Shown piece by piece: positions 18,951 to 26,345 of a stretch of 64,000 nucleotides of DNA (its first letter is position 1; each line of letters starts with the position of its first letter). Location: positions 62,001-126,000 of the forward strand of contig NZ_JPRO01000002.1 of the NCBI RefSeq assembly GCF_000737785.1, in the 5' to 3' direction. This DNA is from Chryseobacterium luteum. Lineage in GTDB: Bacteria; Bacteroidota; Bacteroidia; Flavobacteriales; Weeksellaceae. Made by a program: the position numbers and the translations under genes. A model generated the notes under the pieces. The model searched no databases, was not told the DNA's origin, and was given only the letters and a program-made list of their open reading frames with translations.

Positions 18951-19198
18951 ATAGATGGAGGTTGGAAGAGGAAGTTACTAATATATCCTTATCTAGGATT
19001 TCTCCAGACTGTACCTCGGGATACTTTATCAGGTGTAAAAAGTAATACAGATGTGCTTTAGTTTGCTTTCAGCCTCAATAACTTCCCCTCAAGCTTCCTG
19101 ACTTATATTAGATTTATAAAAATTTTAACAGCCTTAATTTTTTGATGTATACAATATTTTCTAATTTAGTGTTTAACCAATAAAAACATCTATACATT

Positions 19199-19318
19199 AT
19201 GGGAAAAGGAGACAAAAAATCAAGAAGAGGAAAGATTAATGCGGGAAGTTATGGCAAGAGAAGACCCAGAAAATCTTCCAAGCCAGTTGGTTCTTCTGAA
19301 ACTAAAGCGAAGAGCTAA
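19199..19318 (+). CDS. 30S ribosomal protein bTHX
   Basis: A 39-residue, strongly basic protein: it starts MGKGDKKSRRGKINAGSYGK, continues with RRPRKSSKP, and ends KAKS. This is the GKGDxKTxRGKI-x-GSYGxxRPRK signature of ribosomal protein THX, which sits in the 30S head and stabilises 16S rRNA. It is easily missed because of its size. A 16-bp perfect terminator begins four bases after the stop. The AT-rich 248-base gap upstream (18951-19198) holds its promoter and an imperfect inverted repeat but no other gene. Confidence 0.92.
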   Translation: MGKGDKKSRRGKINAGSYGKRRPRKSSKPVGSSETKAKS

Positions 19319-19322
19319 AAAT

Positions 19323-19356
19323 AAAAAGGCTGAAGATTATAATCTTCAGCCTTTTT
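19323..19356. terminator. Bidirectional terminator between bTHX and the DUF937 gene
   Basis: 16-base arms (19323-19338 and 19341-19356) are perfectly complementary around an AT centre. A-tract and T-tract ends let it serve both the plus-strand bTHX gene and the minus-strand DUF937 gene. Confidence 0.85.
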
Positions 19357-19373
19357 CAATATACAAAATTAAA

Positions 19374-20030
19374 TTATTTTCCTCCTAAAATATTACCAAG
19401 GATGCTTCCTAATCCGCCTCCCTGTTGCTGCTGTCCTCCGCCTCCGCCGAGTACGCTTCCCAGGATATCGTTAAGCGGGTTTCCTCCCGATTGAGATTGT
19501 CCTCCTCCCAAAACACTTCCTAAAATATCATTTAAAGGACTTGATTGCTGGGCCTGAGCCTGGTTGGATGCATTTCCAAGAATCCCTCCCAAAAGATCTC
19601 CCAGACCTCCTGCTCCTACATTGTTCTGTTGTTTTTCTTTACCGATGTATCCCATAATTACCGGAGCCAGCATCGCTAAAACAGGTCCGATTTTGTCAAT
19701 TGAGATTCCCGTATTCTGAGAAAGCTGATTTTCAACAGTACTTTTCTGGCTGCCAAAAACATGGTCAAGGATTGATCCTCCCTCCGCCTGTCTGGCCTCG
19801 GCTTGTGAGGCATCATCAAGAATGCTTCCGTCGTGGTCTTTATCTAATGCATTATTTAAAGCTTCTGCTTCTTTAGCATCCTGGGATTTGTTTCTAAGGT
19901 AAGAAATAACCAAAGGGGCAGCTACTGCCAATAGCGCGATGATCTGGTTTCTGCTGATTCCGAATTTGTTTTCTGCCTGTTCAGCAACCTGATTGCTGGT
20001 GTTACCTGTAAGTAGGTCGATTAAGCTCAT
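19374..20030 (-). CDS. DUF937 domain-containing protein
   Basis: A 218-residue protein without a signal peptide. The DUF937 unit occurs at the N-terminus (MSLIDLLTGNTSNQVAEQAE, ISRNQIIALLAVAAPLVISYLRN) and recurs at about residues 95-135 (ISIDKIGPVLAMLAPVIMGYIGKEK). An EF-hand-like loop DKDHDGSILDD lies between. The C-terminal 70 residues are a low-complexity Gly/Gln/Leu tail with repeats such as LNDILGSVLGGG. The tail is encoded by internally repetitive DNA and may vary in copy number between strains. The family's function is not established. Confidence 0.88.
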   Translation of the reverse strand: MSLIDLLTGNTSNQVAEQAENKFGISRNQIIALLAVAAPLVISYLRNKSQDAKEAEALNNALDKDHDGSILDDASQAEARQAEGGSILDHVFGSQKSTVENQLSQNTGISIDKIGPVLAMLAPVIMGYIGKEKQQNNVGAGGLGDLLGGILGNASNQAQAQQSSPLNDILGSVLGGGQSQSGGNPLNDILGSVLGGGGGQQQQGGGLGSILGNILGGK

Positions 20031-20111
20031 ATTGTGTTTATTTTAAAGTATTAAGTAAATCAAAGATATCAAAAAATGTGATTCACGAAATTTTTCACCT
20101 CACAATTATTG

Positions 20112-21371
20112 TTAAAGTTTTTTGATCTCCTCCTCTGTATATCCTTTGCTTTTCATCAGTTTTATATATTCCACAGCACTCAAAGTCATCCATTTAATAG
20201 GTTCCGGAGCTTCTTTTTTATCAATTGTAAACTCAAGAATACCCACGTTGTCATTCATCCACGGAAGCATATAATAATCCAGCCCTCCTTTATACTTTTT
20301 AAAGTTGTGGAGTGCTTTTCCTGTTTCGGTCTGGAAAACGGTTTTATAGCTGAGAAAATATCCCAGGGGAATAAGCAGGCACACCCATGACATTTTTTTG
20401 AGAGCTGCATATTTTGGATGAGACAGTCCGTATCCCACAGACAGTGCAAAAATAATGTTGAAAGGAAGAAAGAAAACATAATTATCCGAAACTGCATAAA
20501 AAGTTGAAAAGCCATACACACACAAAGATCCTGCAAGAAAAACAAAGAACATTTTTCTATTGGATTTGTATAGAAATAAAGCACCCATTACTCCGAAAAA
20601 AGTAAATATATTGAAATTATAGATGAGGTAAGCGAAAGACTGGAGAAAATCTTTAACATACTGTAAAAAGGTTTTTTGGAAAGATTCTTCCACCCAGTTT
20701 CCCTGATCCGAGCTGTATGGGGACTTGAAGGGAAGCCCCTGAGATATATTCAGAATAAATAATGATGCGAATAACAGCCCAAACACCAGCAGGGATGGAT
20801 AGGAATATTTTTTATCATCTTTAAAATAAAAAAGGAAAAGCAAAAAAGCAGGGATCAGTAAAATATTTTGGATATGTACCCAAAGACTGATGCCTAAAAA
20901 TAGACCTGCCAATACGATATATTGTTTTTTATTTTCTATAAAACTCTTAATGATTGAAAAGAAAAAAAGACTTACCCATAAGGTATTGTAGGTATATACT
21001 TCTACAATCTCTGCATTTCGCCAGAATGAGAAGCTGAAACCAAAAACAAAAGCTGCTGTGAGAGAAGCCCATTCTGTTTTCGTAATGCTTTTAGCGGTAA
21101 GATAGATTACGGAAACGGTTGCAGCTCCTGAAAAAACTACTAATAAACGGCTTGCCTCGATTCCATTAAGACCGGTTATGTTTTTAATTAAAATGACCGT
21201 ATTGATGTATAAAAAATGAGTAGTTGCCGTAGCAGTTGTCATGAATTTACCTTTCTCAGCATCCAGCACAAAACCAACACAGTCTGCAAAAGGAATTTTT
21301 GTGAAGCTCCCGGAATAGTAAATTACCAGAAAAATAAAGAATAAAAATAAGGCGGATAAAGAGTTCCTCAT
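20112..21371 (-). CDS. DUF2723-type polytopic membrane protein (GT-C glycosyltransferase-like)
   Basis: A 419-residue membrane protein with about 10 hydrophobic helices. The N-terminal half has the DUF2723 / TMEM260-like motif FSFSFWRNAEIVEVYTYN, in which an acidic residue follows the first helices, as in lipid-phosphosugar-dependent GT-C enzymes. A role in protein O-mannosylation or surface glycan transfer is plausible by family but not shown here. It is on the short side for this family, whose larger members exceed 900 residues, and has no large C-terminal soluble domain. The start lies one base after the DUF2480 stop, so the two form an operon. Confidence 0.75.
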   Translation of the reverse strand: MRNSLSALFLFFIFLVIYYSGSFTKIPFADCVGFVLDAEKGKFMTTATATTHFLYINTVILIKNITGLNGIEASRLLVVFSGAATVSVIYLTAKSITKTEWASLTAAFVFGFSFSFWRNAEIVEVYTYNTLWVSLFFFSIIKSFIENKKQYIVLAGLFLGISLWVHIQNILLIPAFLLFLFYFKDDKKYSYPSLLVFGLLFASLFILNISQGLPFKSPYSSDQGNWVEESFQKTFLQYVKDFLQSFAYLIYNFNIFTFFGVMGALFLYKSNRKMFFVFLAGSLCVYGFSTFYAVSDNYVFFLPFNIIFALSVGYGLSHPKYAALKKMSWVCLLIPLGYFLSYKTVFQTETGKALHNFKKYKGGLDYYMLPWMNDNVGILEFTIDKKEAPEPIKWMTLSAVEYIKLMKSKGYTEEEIKKL

Positions 21372-21372
21372 G

Positions 21373-21882
21373 TTAATTCTTTACAATAGGAACATTAGAG
21401 CAGGCTTCGCCGAACATCAGGGATTTTACCATCGGTTTCAGTTGTTCAACCAGTTCTATATACGCGTTTTCAGGAATTTCTTTATCAGAGCAGCCTTTTA
21501 CAAGAACTCTTTTGCCTCTCATATCCTCAAAATCATAAGTCTGAACAGCATTATGCATCAGGATCACTTCCAGATCTTCACGGTCCCCGAATACTATCTT
21601 TTTGGCGACGTCCGTAAGTTTAGCTGTCAGTACAAAATACGCCCACAGCGGAACAATGGTGTCCACAGAATTGTAAATATATATATAAGCGTCTTTATAC
21701 TCTTCAGCATCTATAGCGTCTACTTTTTCCCTGAAATCTTTTTCCTTCAGGATCATTTCCTGGAAAAGAAAATCTTTAAGGTCAATACCCTTTCTTATTC
21801 CCTTAGGAATCAGGGTAGACAGGTCAAAATTCACAAAGCCGCTTTCAGCAATTTTATTTCGGATTTCAAATTCTTCTGACAT
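21373..21882 (-). CDS. DUF2480 family protein
   Basis: A 169-residue cytoplasmic protein, Bacteroidetes-specific, recognised from NFDLSTLIPKGIRKGIDLKDFLF near residues 18-40, then AYIYIYNSVDTIVPLWAYF and the terminal KGCSDKEIP-ENAYIELVEQLKP. Both Cys residues (KGCSDK, GEACSN) could bind a metal or form a redox pair, but this is inference. It is first in a two-gene unit with the DUF2723 protein and diverges from lpxB. Function is unknown. Confidence 0.85.
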   Translation of the reverse strand: MSEEFEIRNKIAESGFVNFDLSTLIPKGIRKGIDLKDFLFQEMILKEKDFREKVDAIDAEEYKDAYIYIYNSVDTIVPLWAYFVLTAKLTDVAKKIVFGDREDLEVILMHNAVQTYDFEDMRGKRVLVKGCSDKEIPENAYIELVEQLKPMVKSLMFGEACSNVPIVKN

Positions 21883-21892
21883 TTTTTATCAT

Positions 21893-21900
21893 TATCTTTG
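21893..21900 (+). promoter_or_regulatory. -7 box (TATCTTTG) of lpxB
   Basis: TATCTTTG on the plus strand lies about 60 bases before the lpxB ATG at 21961. It sits almost back to back with the divergent box of the DUF2480 gene. Confidence 0.55.
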
Positions 21901-21902
21901 GA

Positions 21903-21910
21903 CAAATTTA
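21903..21910 (-). promoter_or_regulatory. -7 box (TAAATTTG) of the DUF2480-DUF2723 unit
   Basis: On the minus strand TAAATTTG lies 20 bases upstream of the DUF2480 ATG at 21882. The two divergent -7 boxes are separated by only two bases, so the promoters must compete for polymerase. Confidence 0.5.
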
Positions 21911-21960
21911 CAAATTAAGATCAAGTAAACCTTAATTTGTTCTCTATCCTTACTATAGAA

Positions 21961-23064
21961 ATGAAGTATTATATTATTGCAGGAGAAGCTTCCGGTGATC
22001 TGCATGGAAGCAACTTAATGAAAGCCCTTAAACAGAAAGATCCGCAGGCGGAAATAAGGTTCTGGGGCGGCGATCTTATGAAAGCACAGGGAGGAATATT
22101 GGTAAAACATTACCGTGATTTGGCATTTATGGGTTTCCTGGAAGTCGCTATGAATTTAAGAACCATCCTGAACAATATCAAATTCTGTAAAGAAGATATC
22201 AGAAAAAATAAGCCCGATATTCTTATTCTGGTTGATTATCCCGGATTTAATTTGAGAATTGCAAAATTTGCAAAAGAACTAGGGATAAAAGTAGTCTATT
22301 ATATTTCTCCGCAGCTCTGGGCCTGGAAAGAAAGCAGGGTAGAGATCATTAAAAAGTATGTAGATGAAATGATGGTTATTCTCCCTTTTGAAGAAAATTT
22401 TTACAAAGGGCACGGTGTTCATTCTCATTTTGTAGGACATCCGCTTCTTGATGCTATTGCCGGTCTGAAAGACATCAGTGCTGAAGAGTTTAAAAAAGAA
22501 AACGGCTTTAATGAAAAAGAAATCATTGCACTTCTTCCCGGTTCCAGAAAACAGGAAGTAGAGAAAATGCTTGAAATAATGCTTTCCGTGAGACCGCATT
22601 TTAAAGATTACCAGTTTGTCATTGCCGGTGCACCAAGCCTTCCGAAAGAATTCTATCAAAAATATGTGGATGATAACGTTCATTTTGTTTCCAACAGAAC
22701 ATACGATCTGCTCAGGTGCTCGAAAGCTGCTTTAGTAACCTCAGGAACAGCGACACTGGAAACCGCCTTGCTTAATGTTCCGGAAGTGGTCTGCTACCGC
22801 GGAAGCAAAATCTCTTACGCCATTGCAAAGAGACTCGTTAAAAATATCAAATATATTTCTCTGGTCAATCTGATCATGGACAGGGAAGTTGTGAAAGAAC
22901 TGATCCAAAACGATCTGAATACGAAAAATCTAGTTGAAGAACTCAACAAAATGATAGAAGGCGAAAAAAGAAACCAGGTTTTGGCAGATTACAGTCTTTT
23001 AAGAGAAAAGCTTGGCGGAAAAGGAGCCAGTGAAAAAGCGGCCGATGTTATTTTAAGCATTTAA
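21961..23064 (+). CDS. lpxB: Lipid-A-disaccharide synthase
   Basis: A 367-residue GT19 glycosyltransferase that joins lipid X to UDP-diacylglucosamine in lipid A synthesis at the inner membrane. I start at the ATG at 21961 (MKYYIIAGEASGDLHGSNLM), the canonical N-terminus; a TTG eight codons upstream would add a non-homologous leader. Family motifs are ILVDYPGFNLRIAKFAKE, YYISPQLWAWKESRV, LPFEENFY, LPGSRKQEVEKML and LVTSGTATLETAL. Full length. It lies directly upstream of a glycosidase fossil and comEC. Confidence 0.96.
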   Translation: MKYYIIAGEASGDLHGSNLMKALKQKDPQAEIRFWGGDLMKAQGGILVKHYRDLAFMGFLEVAMNLRTILNNIKFCKEDIRKNKPDILILVDYPGFNLRIAKFAKELGIKVVYYISPQLWAWKESRVEIIKKYVDEMMVILPFEENFYKGHGVHSHFVGHPLLDAIAGLKDISAEEFKKENGFNEKEIIALLPGSRKQEVEKMLEIMLSVRPHFKDYQFVIAGAPSLPKEFYQKYVDDNVHFVSNRTYDLLRCSKAALVTSGTATLETALLNVPEVVCYRGSKISYAIAKRLVKNIKYISLVNLIMDREVVKELIQNDLNTKNLVEELNKMIEGEKRNQVLADYSLLREKLGGKGASEKAADVILSI

Positions 23065-23138
23065 TGACTCTTTCTGAAATGATCTTAGCTTCTGATCATC
23101 CATATGCTGAATAATTTTATAGATTTAAATTTTATCAA

Positions 23139-23474
23139 ATGAATTTTTTTTAAAGCTTTCTGGCGGTAATTCTATTCATCTGCATTTCACCGAAAAATTT
23201 CGCAAAAAACAGCAAATCCGGAGATAAAGTACAGATTTTCTATTATGGCTGGTACGGAACCCTAAAATGGATGGGAAATATTATCACTGCTGTAAACGTA
23301 AATCCGGACTTTATAGGGATCACTTCCTTTAATGAATGGCATGAAGGAATACAGATAGAACCTGCAGTTCCCAAAAAATCATGAGATTTCAAATATGAAG
23401 ATTATGGAAAAGACTCCCGGTTGTATATAAAAGAAACCAAGCGCCTGGCCGATCATTTTTTAAGCGGTAAATAA
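23139..23474 (+). pseudogene. Collapsed glycoside hydrolase family 99-like lipoprotein pseudogene
   Basis: Reading from ATG 23139 gives one continuous 112-codon frame broken by two stops, TAA at 23151 and TGA at 23382. It starts as a lipoprotein signal (FLAVILFICISPK), continues with the GH99 N-terminal motif QIFYYGWYG, then jumps to the GH99 C-terminal motif NPDFIGITSFNEWHEG-x-QIEPA, and ends with KYEDYGKDSRLYIKETKRLADHF. In intact GH99-type proteins (endo-alpha-mannosidase-like, about 350-400 residues) some 200 or more residues separate these motifs. An in-frame internal deletion therefore removed the core, and nonsense mutations followed. It is not functional. The remaining 23475-23732 is AT-rich with no gene. 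Confidence 0.8.
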
Positions 23475-23732
23475 TTCTGTAAGTAAATCTTTATAAGGAA
23501 ATTTAATTCCCAGAAGAAGATATTGTATTAAACATTTTAACTGGAATAATAAAACTGCGGTAACGGTCATTTTTAATACCAAACTGTCTTTAGCGGAGGG
23601 CTTTTATTTTTTCCACATAAAATCTTATTTCATAGTAAATAATCAAGCCCTGTTTTATTCATTCGGGTGAGAAATACTATTTAAATTCTGCAAAATCTGT
23701 GTTATTTAATAATCAAACAAATTAATACCTTT

Positions 23733-25523
23733 TTGATTATAAATATTGAACAGTTGAACAAGCAGCCACTTCTCATTTTATCCGTCTGTTTTATCCTCGG
23801 AATCCTTCTTCAGGATCAATTACCGTTGGACAAAATGATGATTTACATGGTGTCTGCAGGCTGTTTCGTAATTTTCATTTTATATTTTTTGAATTCTTAC
23901 TTTCTGCACAAAGCAAAGGCAATATTGCTGGGACTGATGTTTTTCGGAGCTGGAATAATCCTTCATTTTTTCAATACCTTTTCATCCGGTAACCTGTCTG
24001 TTCCTCAAAACGCGGCCGTATTCTTTAAGATCTCCAAAAAATTGAACTCTACAGAAAAAAATAAAAAATATGAAGCCGTTATTCGTGCCGGAAAAGAATA
24101 TTTCAATGCCATTCTCTATATCCCTAAAACCAATAAAGAACTTGATTTCGGACATTATTACAAAGCTGATGCCTACGTGTCAAAAACAAAATCTCCGCAG
24201 TACACTTTTCAGTTTGATTATGCTAAGTATCTGAAAAGGAAAAATATTGAATATCAATGTTATATATCCAGTAATATTCTTTCAGCAGAAAGAACAGATT
24301 TGAATTTAAATGAACGCATTCAGCAACGCAGAATAGAAATACTGCAAAAGATCGACAACGTTGAAATGTCTTCCAAAACCCGGGAGTTTCTAAAAGGGAT
24401 TATCCTGGCAGACAGAACAGAAATGGATTCCGGGACCGTGGAGGATTTCAACAGATCCGGGATGGTCCATCTATTGGCTATTTCAGGGACTCACATTGTC
24501 GTCATTTTTGGAATGTTTTATTTTTTGCTGACACGCTTCAGTCCTCTCCGGCTCAGAAAATATGCAGTTATTTCCAGTATTTCCTTTATCTGGCTCTTTG
24601 CTGCATTTATCGGTTTCGGAAATTCAGTAATGCGTTCCTGCATTATGCTCACTGTATATTTTGTCTATGTGCTGCTTCAGAGAAAACCGGACCTGCTTCA
24701 TTCCCTTTCACTGTCGGTGATGATAATTTTGGTGGCTGATACACAACAGCTTTTTGATGTAGGTTTTCAGCTCAGCTTTCTGGCGGTATTAGGGATCTTT
24801 TGGCTCAATCAGCCTCTTTTAAAATATTTTCCCCGACAGGAAGGTTATTTTAAAAAACTGATAATCAATACTATTACCATTTCTATTTCTGCACAACTTG
24901 CAACGCTTCCGCTGGTTCTTTATTATTTTCACCAGTTCTCGCTGGTTTCTGTACCTGCCAATATTCTGATTGTTCCGTTTTCAGAAATACTCATCGTATT
25001 TTCTTTTTTCATGACGCTTCTCATAGGATTGAAGATAGATTTTACATGGATCAATTTCGTATATGACGAATCTATCCGGATATTATTGAACCTTATTCAC
25101 TGGTTTTCAGAAAGAGATATGCTGTTTTACTCAAATATAGCGATGAATATTGCTGAAGTAATATCCTTATCCCTTATCGTTTATGCGCTGAGACCATTGC
25201 TATTAAATATCAATTTTAAAAATTTAATCAGGATAGTAGCGATGGTTATGGTTTTTTGTATGATCAGGATAGGGTTTAATATTTTTGAAAATCAGAAAGA
25301 GGAAATTGTGTTCCACGATTTTAATAAGGCTAAAGTAATATCAGTGAAGAAAGGGAGTAAGGCTTGTTTCTGGATAGGAGAAAATTCGGACAAAAAGAAA
25401 ATTTTAAAATTTATCGCAGGTCCATACTGCTCTTCAAGACGTATCCGGATCATGGAAATAAAGACCTTTCCCCAGACAGCAGAAAAGGTAGTTTATGATG
25501 GCAAAATTTATGATTTGAAATAA
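23733..25523 (+). CDS. ComEC/Rec2 family competence membrane protein
   Basis: A 596-residue polytopic membrane protein of the DNA-uptake channel family. An N-terminal helix pair and a soluble OB-like segment (DUF4131, about 50-180) precede the Competence domain (about 230-500), with the hallmark HLLAISGTHIVVIFG and the later FDVGFQLSFLAVLGI. There is no C-terminal metallo-beta-lactamase domain, as in many Bacteroidetes members. No ATG lies near the beginning; the most likely start is TTG at 23733 or TTG at 23754 (LNKQPLLILSV). Whether this organism is naturally competent cannot be read here. The C-terminal soluble part is short. Confidence 0.88.
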   Translation: MIINIEQLNKQPLLILSVCFILGILLQDQLPLDKMMIYMVSAGCFVIFILYFLNSYFLHKAKAILLGLMFFGAGIILHFFNTFSSGNLSVPQNAAVFFKISKKLNSTEKNKKYEAVIRAGKEYFNAILYIPKTNKELDFGHYYKADAYVSKTKSPQYTFQFDYAKYLKRKNIEYQCYISSNILSAERTDLNLNERIQQRRIEILQKIDNVEMSSKTREFLKGIILADRTEMDSGTVEDFNRSGMVHLLAISGTHIVVIFGMFYFLLTRFSPLRLRKYAVISSISFIWLFAAFIGFGNSVMRSCIMLTVYFVYVLLQRKPDLLHSLSLSVMIILVADTQQLFDVGFQLSFLAVLGIFWLNQPLLKYFPRQEGYFKKLIINTITISISAQLATLPLVLYYFHQFSLVSVPANILIVPFSEILIVFSFFMTLLIGLKIDFTWINFVYDESIRILLNLIHWFSERDMLFYSNIAMNIAEVISLSLIVYALRPLLLNINFKNLIRIVAMVMVFCMIRIGFNIFENQKEEIVFHDFNKAKVISVKKGSKACFWIGENSDKKKILKFIAGPYCSSRRIRIMEIKTFPQTAEKVVYDGKIYDLK

Positions 25524-25597
25524 TAAACCGTACTTTTCATTTTCCCCTTTAAATAATGTGATACATTCTTATTTAGAAAGATTACAAACTGGCTAAT

Positions 25598-25613
25598 TGT
25601 GAGATTTCTCACT
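25598..25613. promoter_or_regulatory. CRP/FNR-type palindromic operator upstream of sdhCAB
   Basis: TGTGA-GATTTC-TCACT matches the TGTGA-N6-TCACA arrangement of CRP-family sites at nine of ten positions. Its centre is about 40-45 bases upstream of the start point expected from the -7 box at 25636, the position of a class II activator. No TTG -33 element occurs at the usual spacing, which would fit an activator-dependent promoter. Confidence 0.45.
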
Positions 25614-25635
25614 TCGCGATATTGTTAACATTTCT

Positions 25636-25643
25636 TAATTTTG
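25636..25643 (+). promoter_or_regulatory. -7 box (TAATTTTG) of sdhCAB
   Basis: TAATTTTG matches TAnnTTTG and ends 24 bases before the sdhC ATG at 25668. Confidence 0.6.
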
Positions 25644-25667
25644 TGGGAAATTCAAATTTAAACTTAT

Positions 25668-26330
25668 ATGGCAGGTTTAACGAGTTCTACGATAGGTAGA
25701 AAATATGCGATGGCATTATCAGCTCTATTTTTGCTGATCTTTCTTATACTGCATTTGACGACCAATTTGTTATCAGTCCTCAATCGTGATGCATTCAATA
25801 CAGCATCAGATTTTATGGGCTATAATCCTTTTGTGCAGTTCTTAATGCAGCCTGTTCTTGGTTTTGCAGTTCTATTCCATTTCATCATGGGATTCGTACT
25901 TGAAATTAAGAACAATAAAGCGCGTCCTATAAAGTACGCTTCAAACAACCCTTCTGTGAATTCTTCATGGATGTCCAGGAATATGATTATTTCCGGAGCG
26001 GTTGTTTTAGCATTCCTGGCGCTTCACTTATATGATTTCTGGCTTCATGAAATCAATTACAAGTATGTGGAAGGACTTGCTCCTGATGCAGAACGTTTCT
26101 GGCCGGAGCTGCATGAGAAGTTTGCAGATCTTTGGAGAGTTGCTCTATATGTGATCTCTTTTGTTTTGCTGGGGCTGCATTTGGCTCACGGTTTCCAATC
26201 TTCGTTCCAGTCTATCGGCGCAAGACATCCGAAATATACTCCGGTAATCAAAGCTTTTGGAAAATGGTATTCAATCCTTATTCCTGCAGGCTTTATTTTT
26301 ATTGCAATTTTTCACTTCGTAACTCAATAA
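25668..26330 (+). CDS. sdhC: Succinate dehydrogenase cytochrome b subunit
   Basis: A 220-residue membrane anchor with five predicted helices, typical of the single-anchor (type B) succinate:quinone oxidoreductase of Bacteroidetes. The N-terminus SSTIGRKYAMALSALFLLIF is characteristic. Conserved histidines at HLTTNLL, FHFIMGF, LHLYDFW and LHLAHGF are candidate ligands of two haem b groups. It passes electrons from SdhB to menaquinone. It is first of the sdhCAB operon, 15 bases before sdhA. Confidence 0.95.
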   Translation: MAGLTSSTIGRKYAMALSALFLLIFLILHLTTNLLSVLNRDAFNTASDFMGYNPFVQFLMQPVLGFAVLFHFIMGFVLEIKNNKARPIKYASNNPSVNSSWMSRNMIISGAVVLAFLALHLYDFWLHEINYKYVEGLAPDAERFWPELHEKFADLWRVALYVISFVLLGLHLAHGFQSSFQSIGARHPKYTPVIKAFGKWYSILIPAGFIFIAIFHFVTQ

Positions 26331-26345
26331 TATCAGTATACCAAT

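Noticed and set aside
18951..19198. Imperfect inverted repeat (GGAAGAGGAAGTTA and TAACTTCCCCTC) between the MATE and bTHX genes
   Set aside because: The arms are about 110 bases apart and mismatched; without a genome-wide search it cannot be called a repeat family member.
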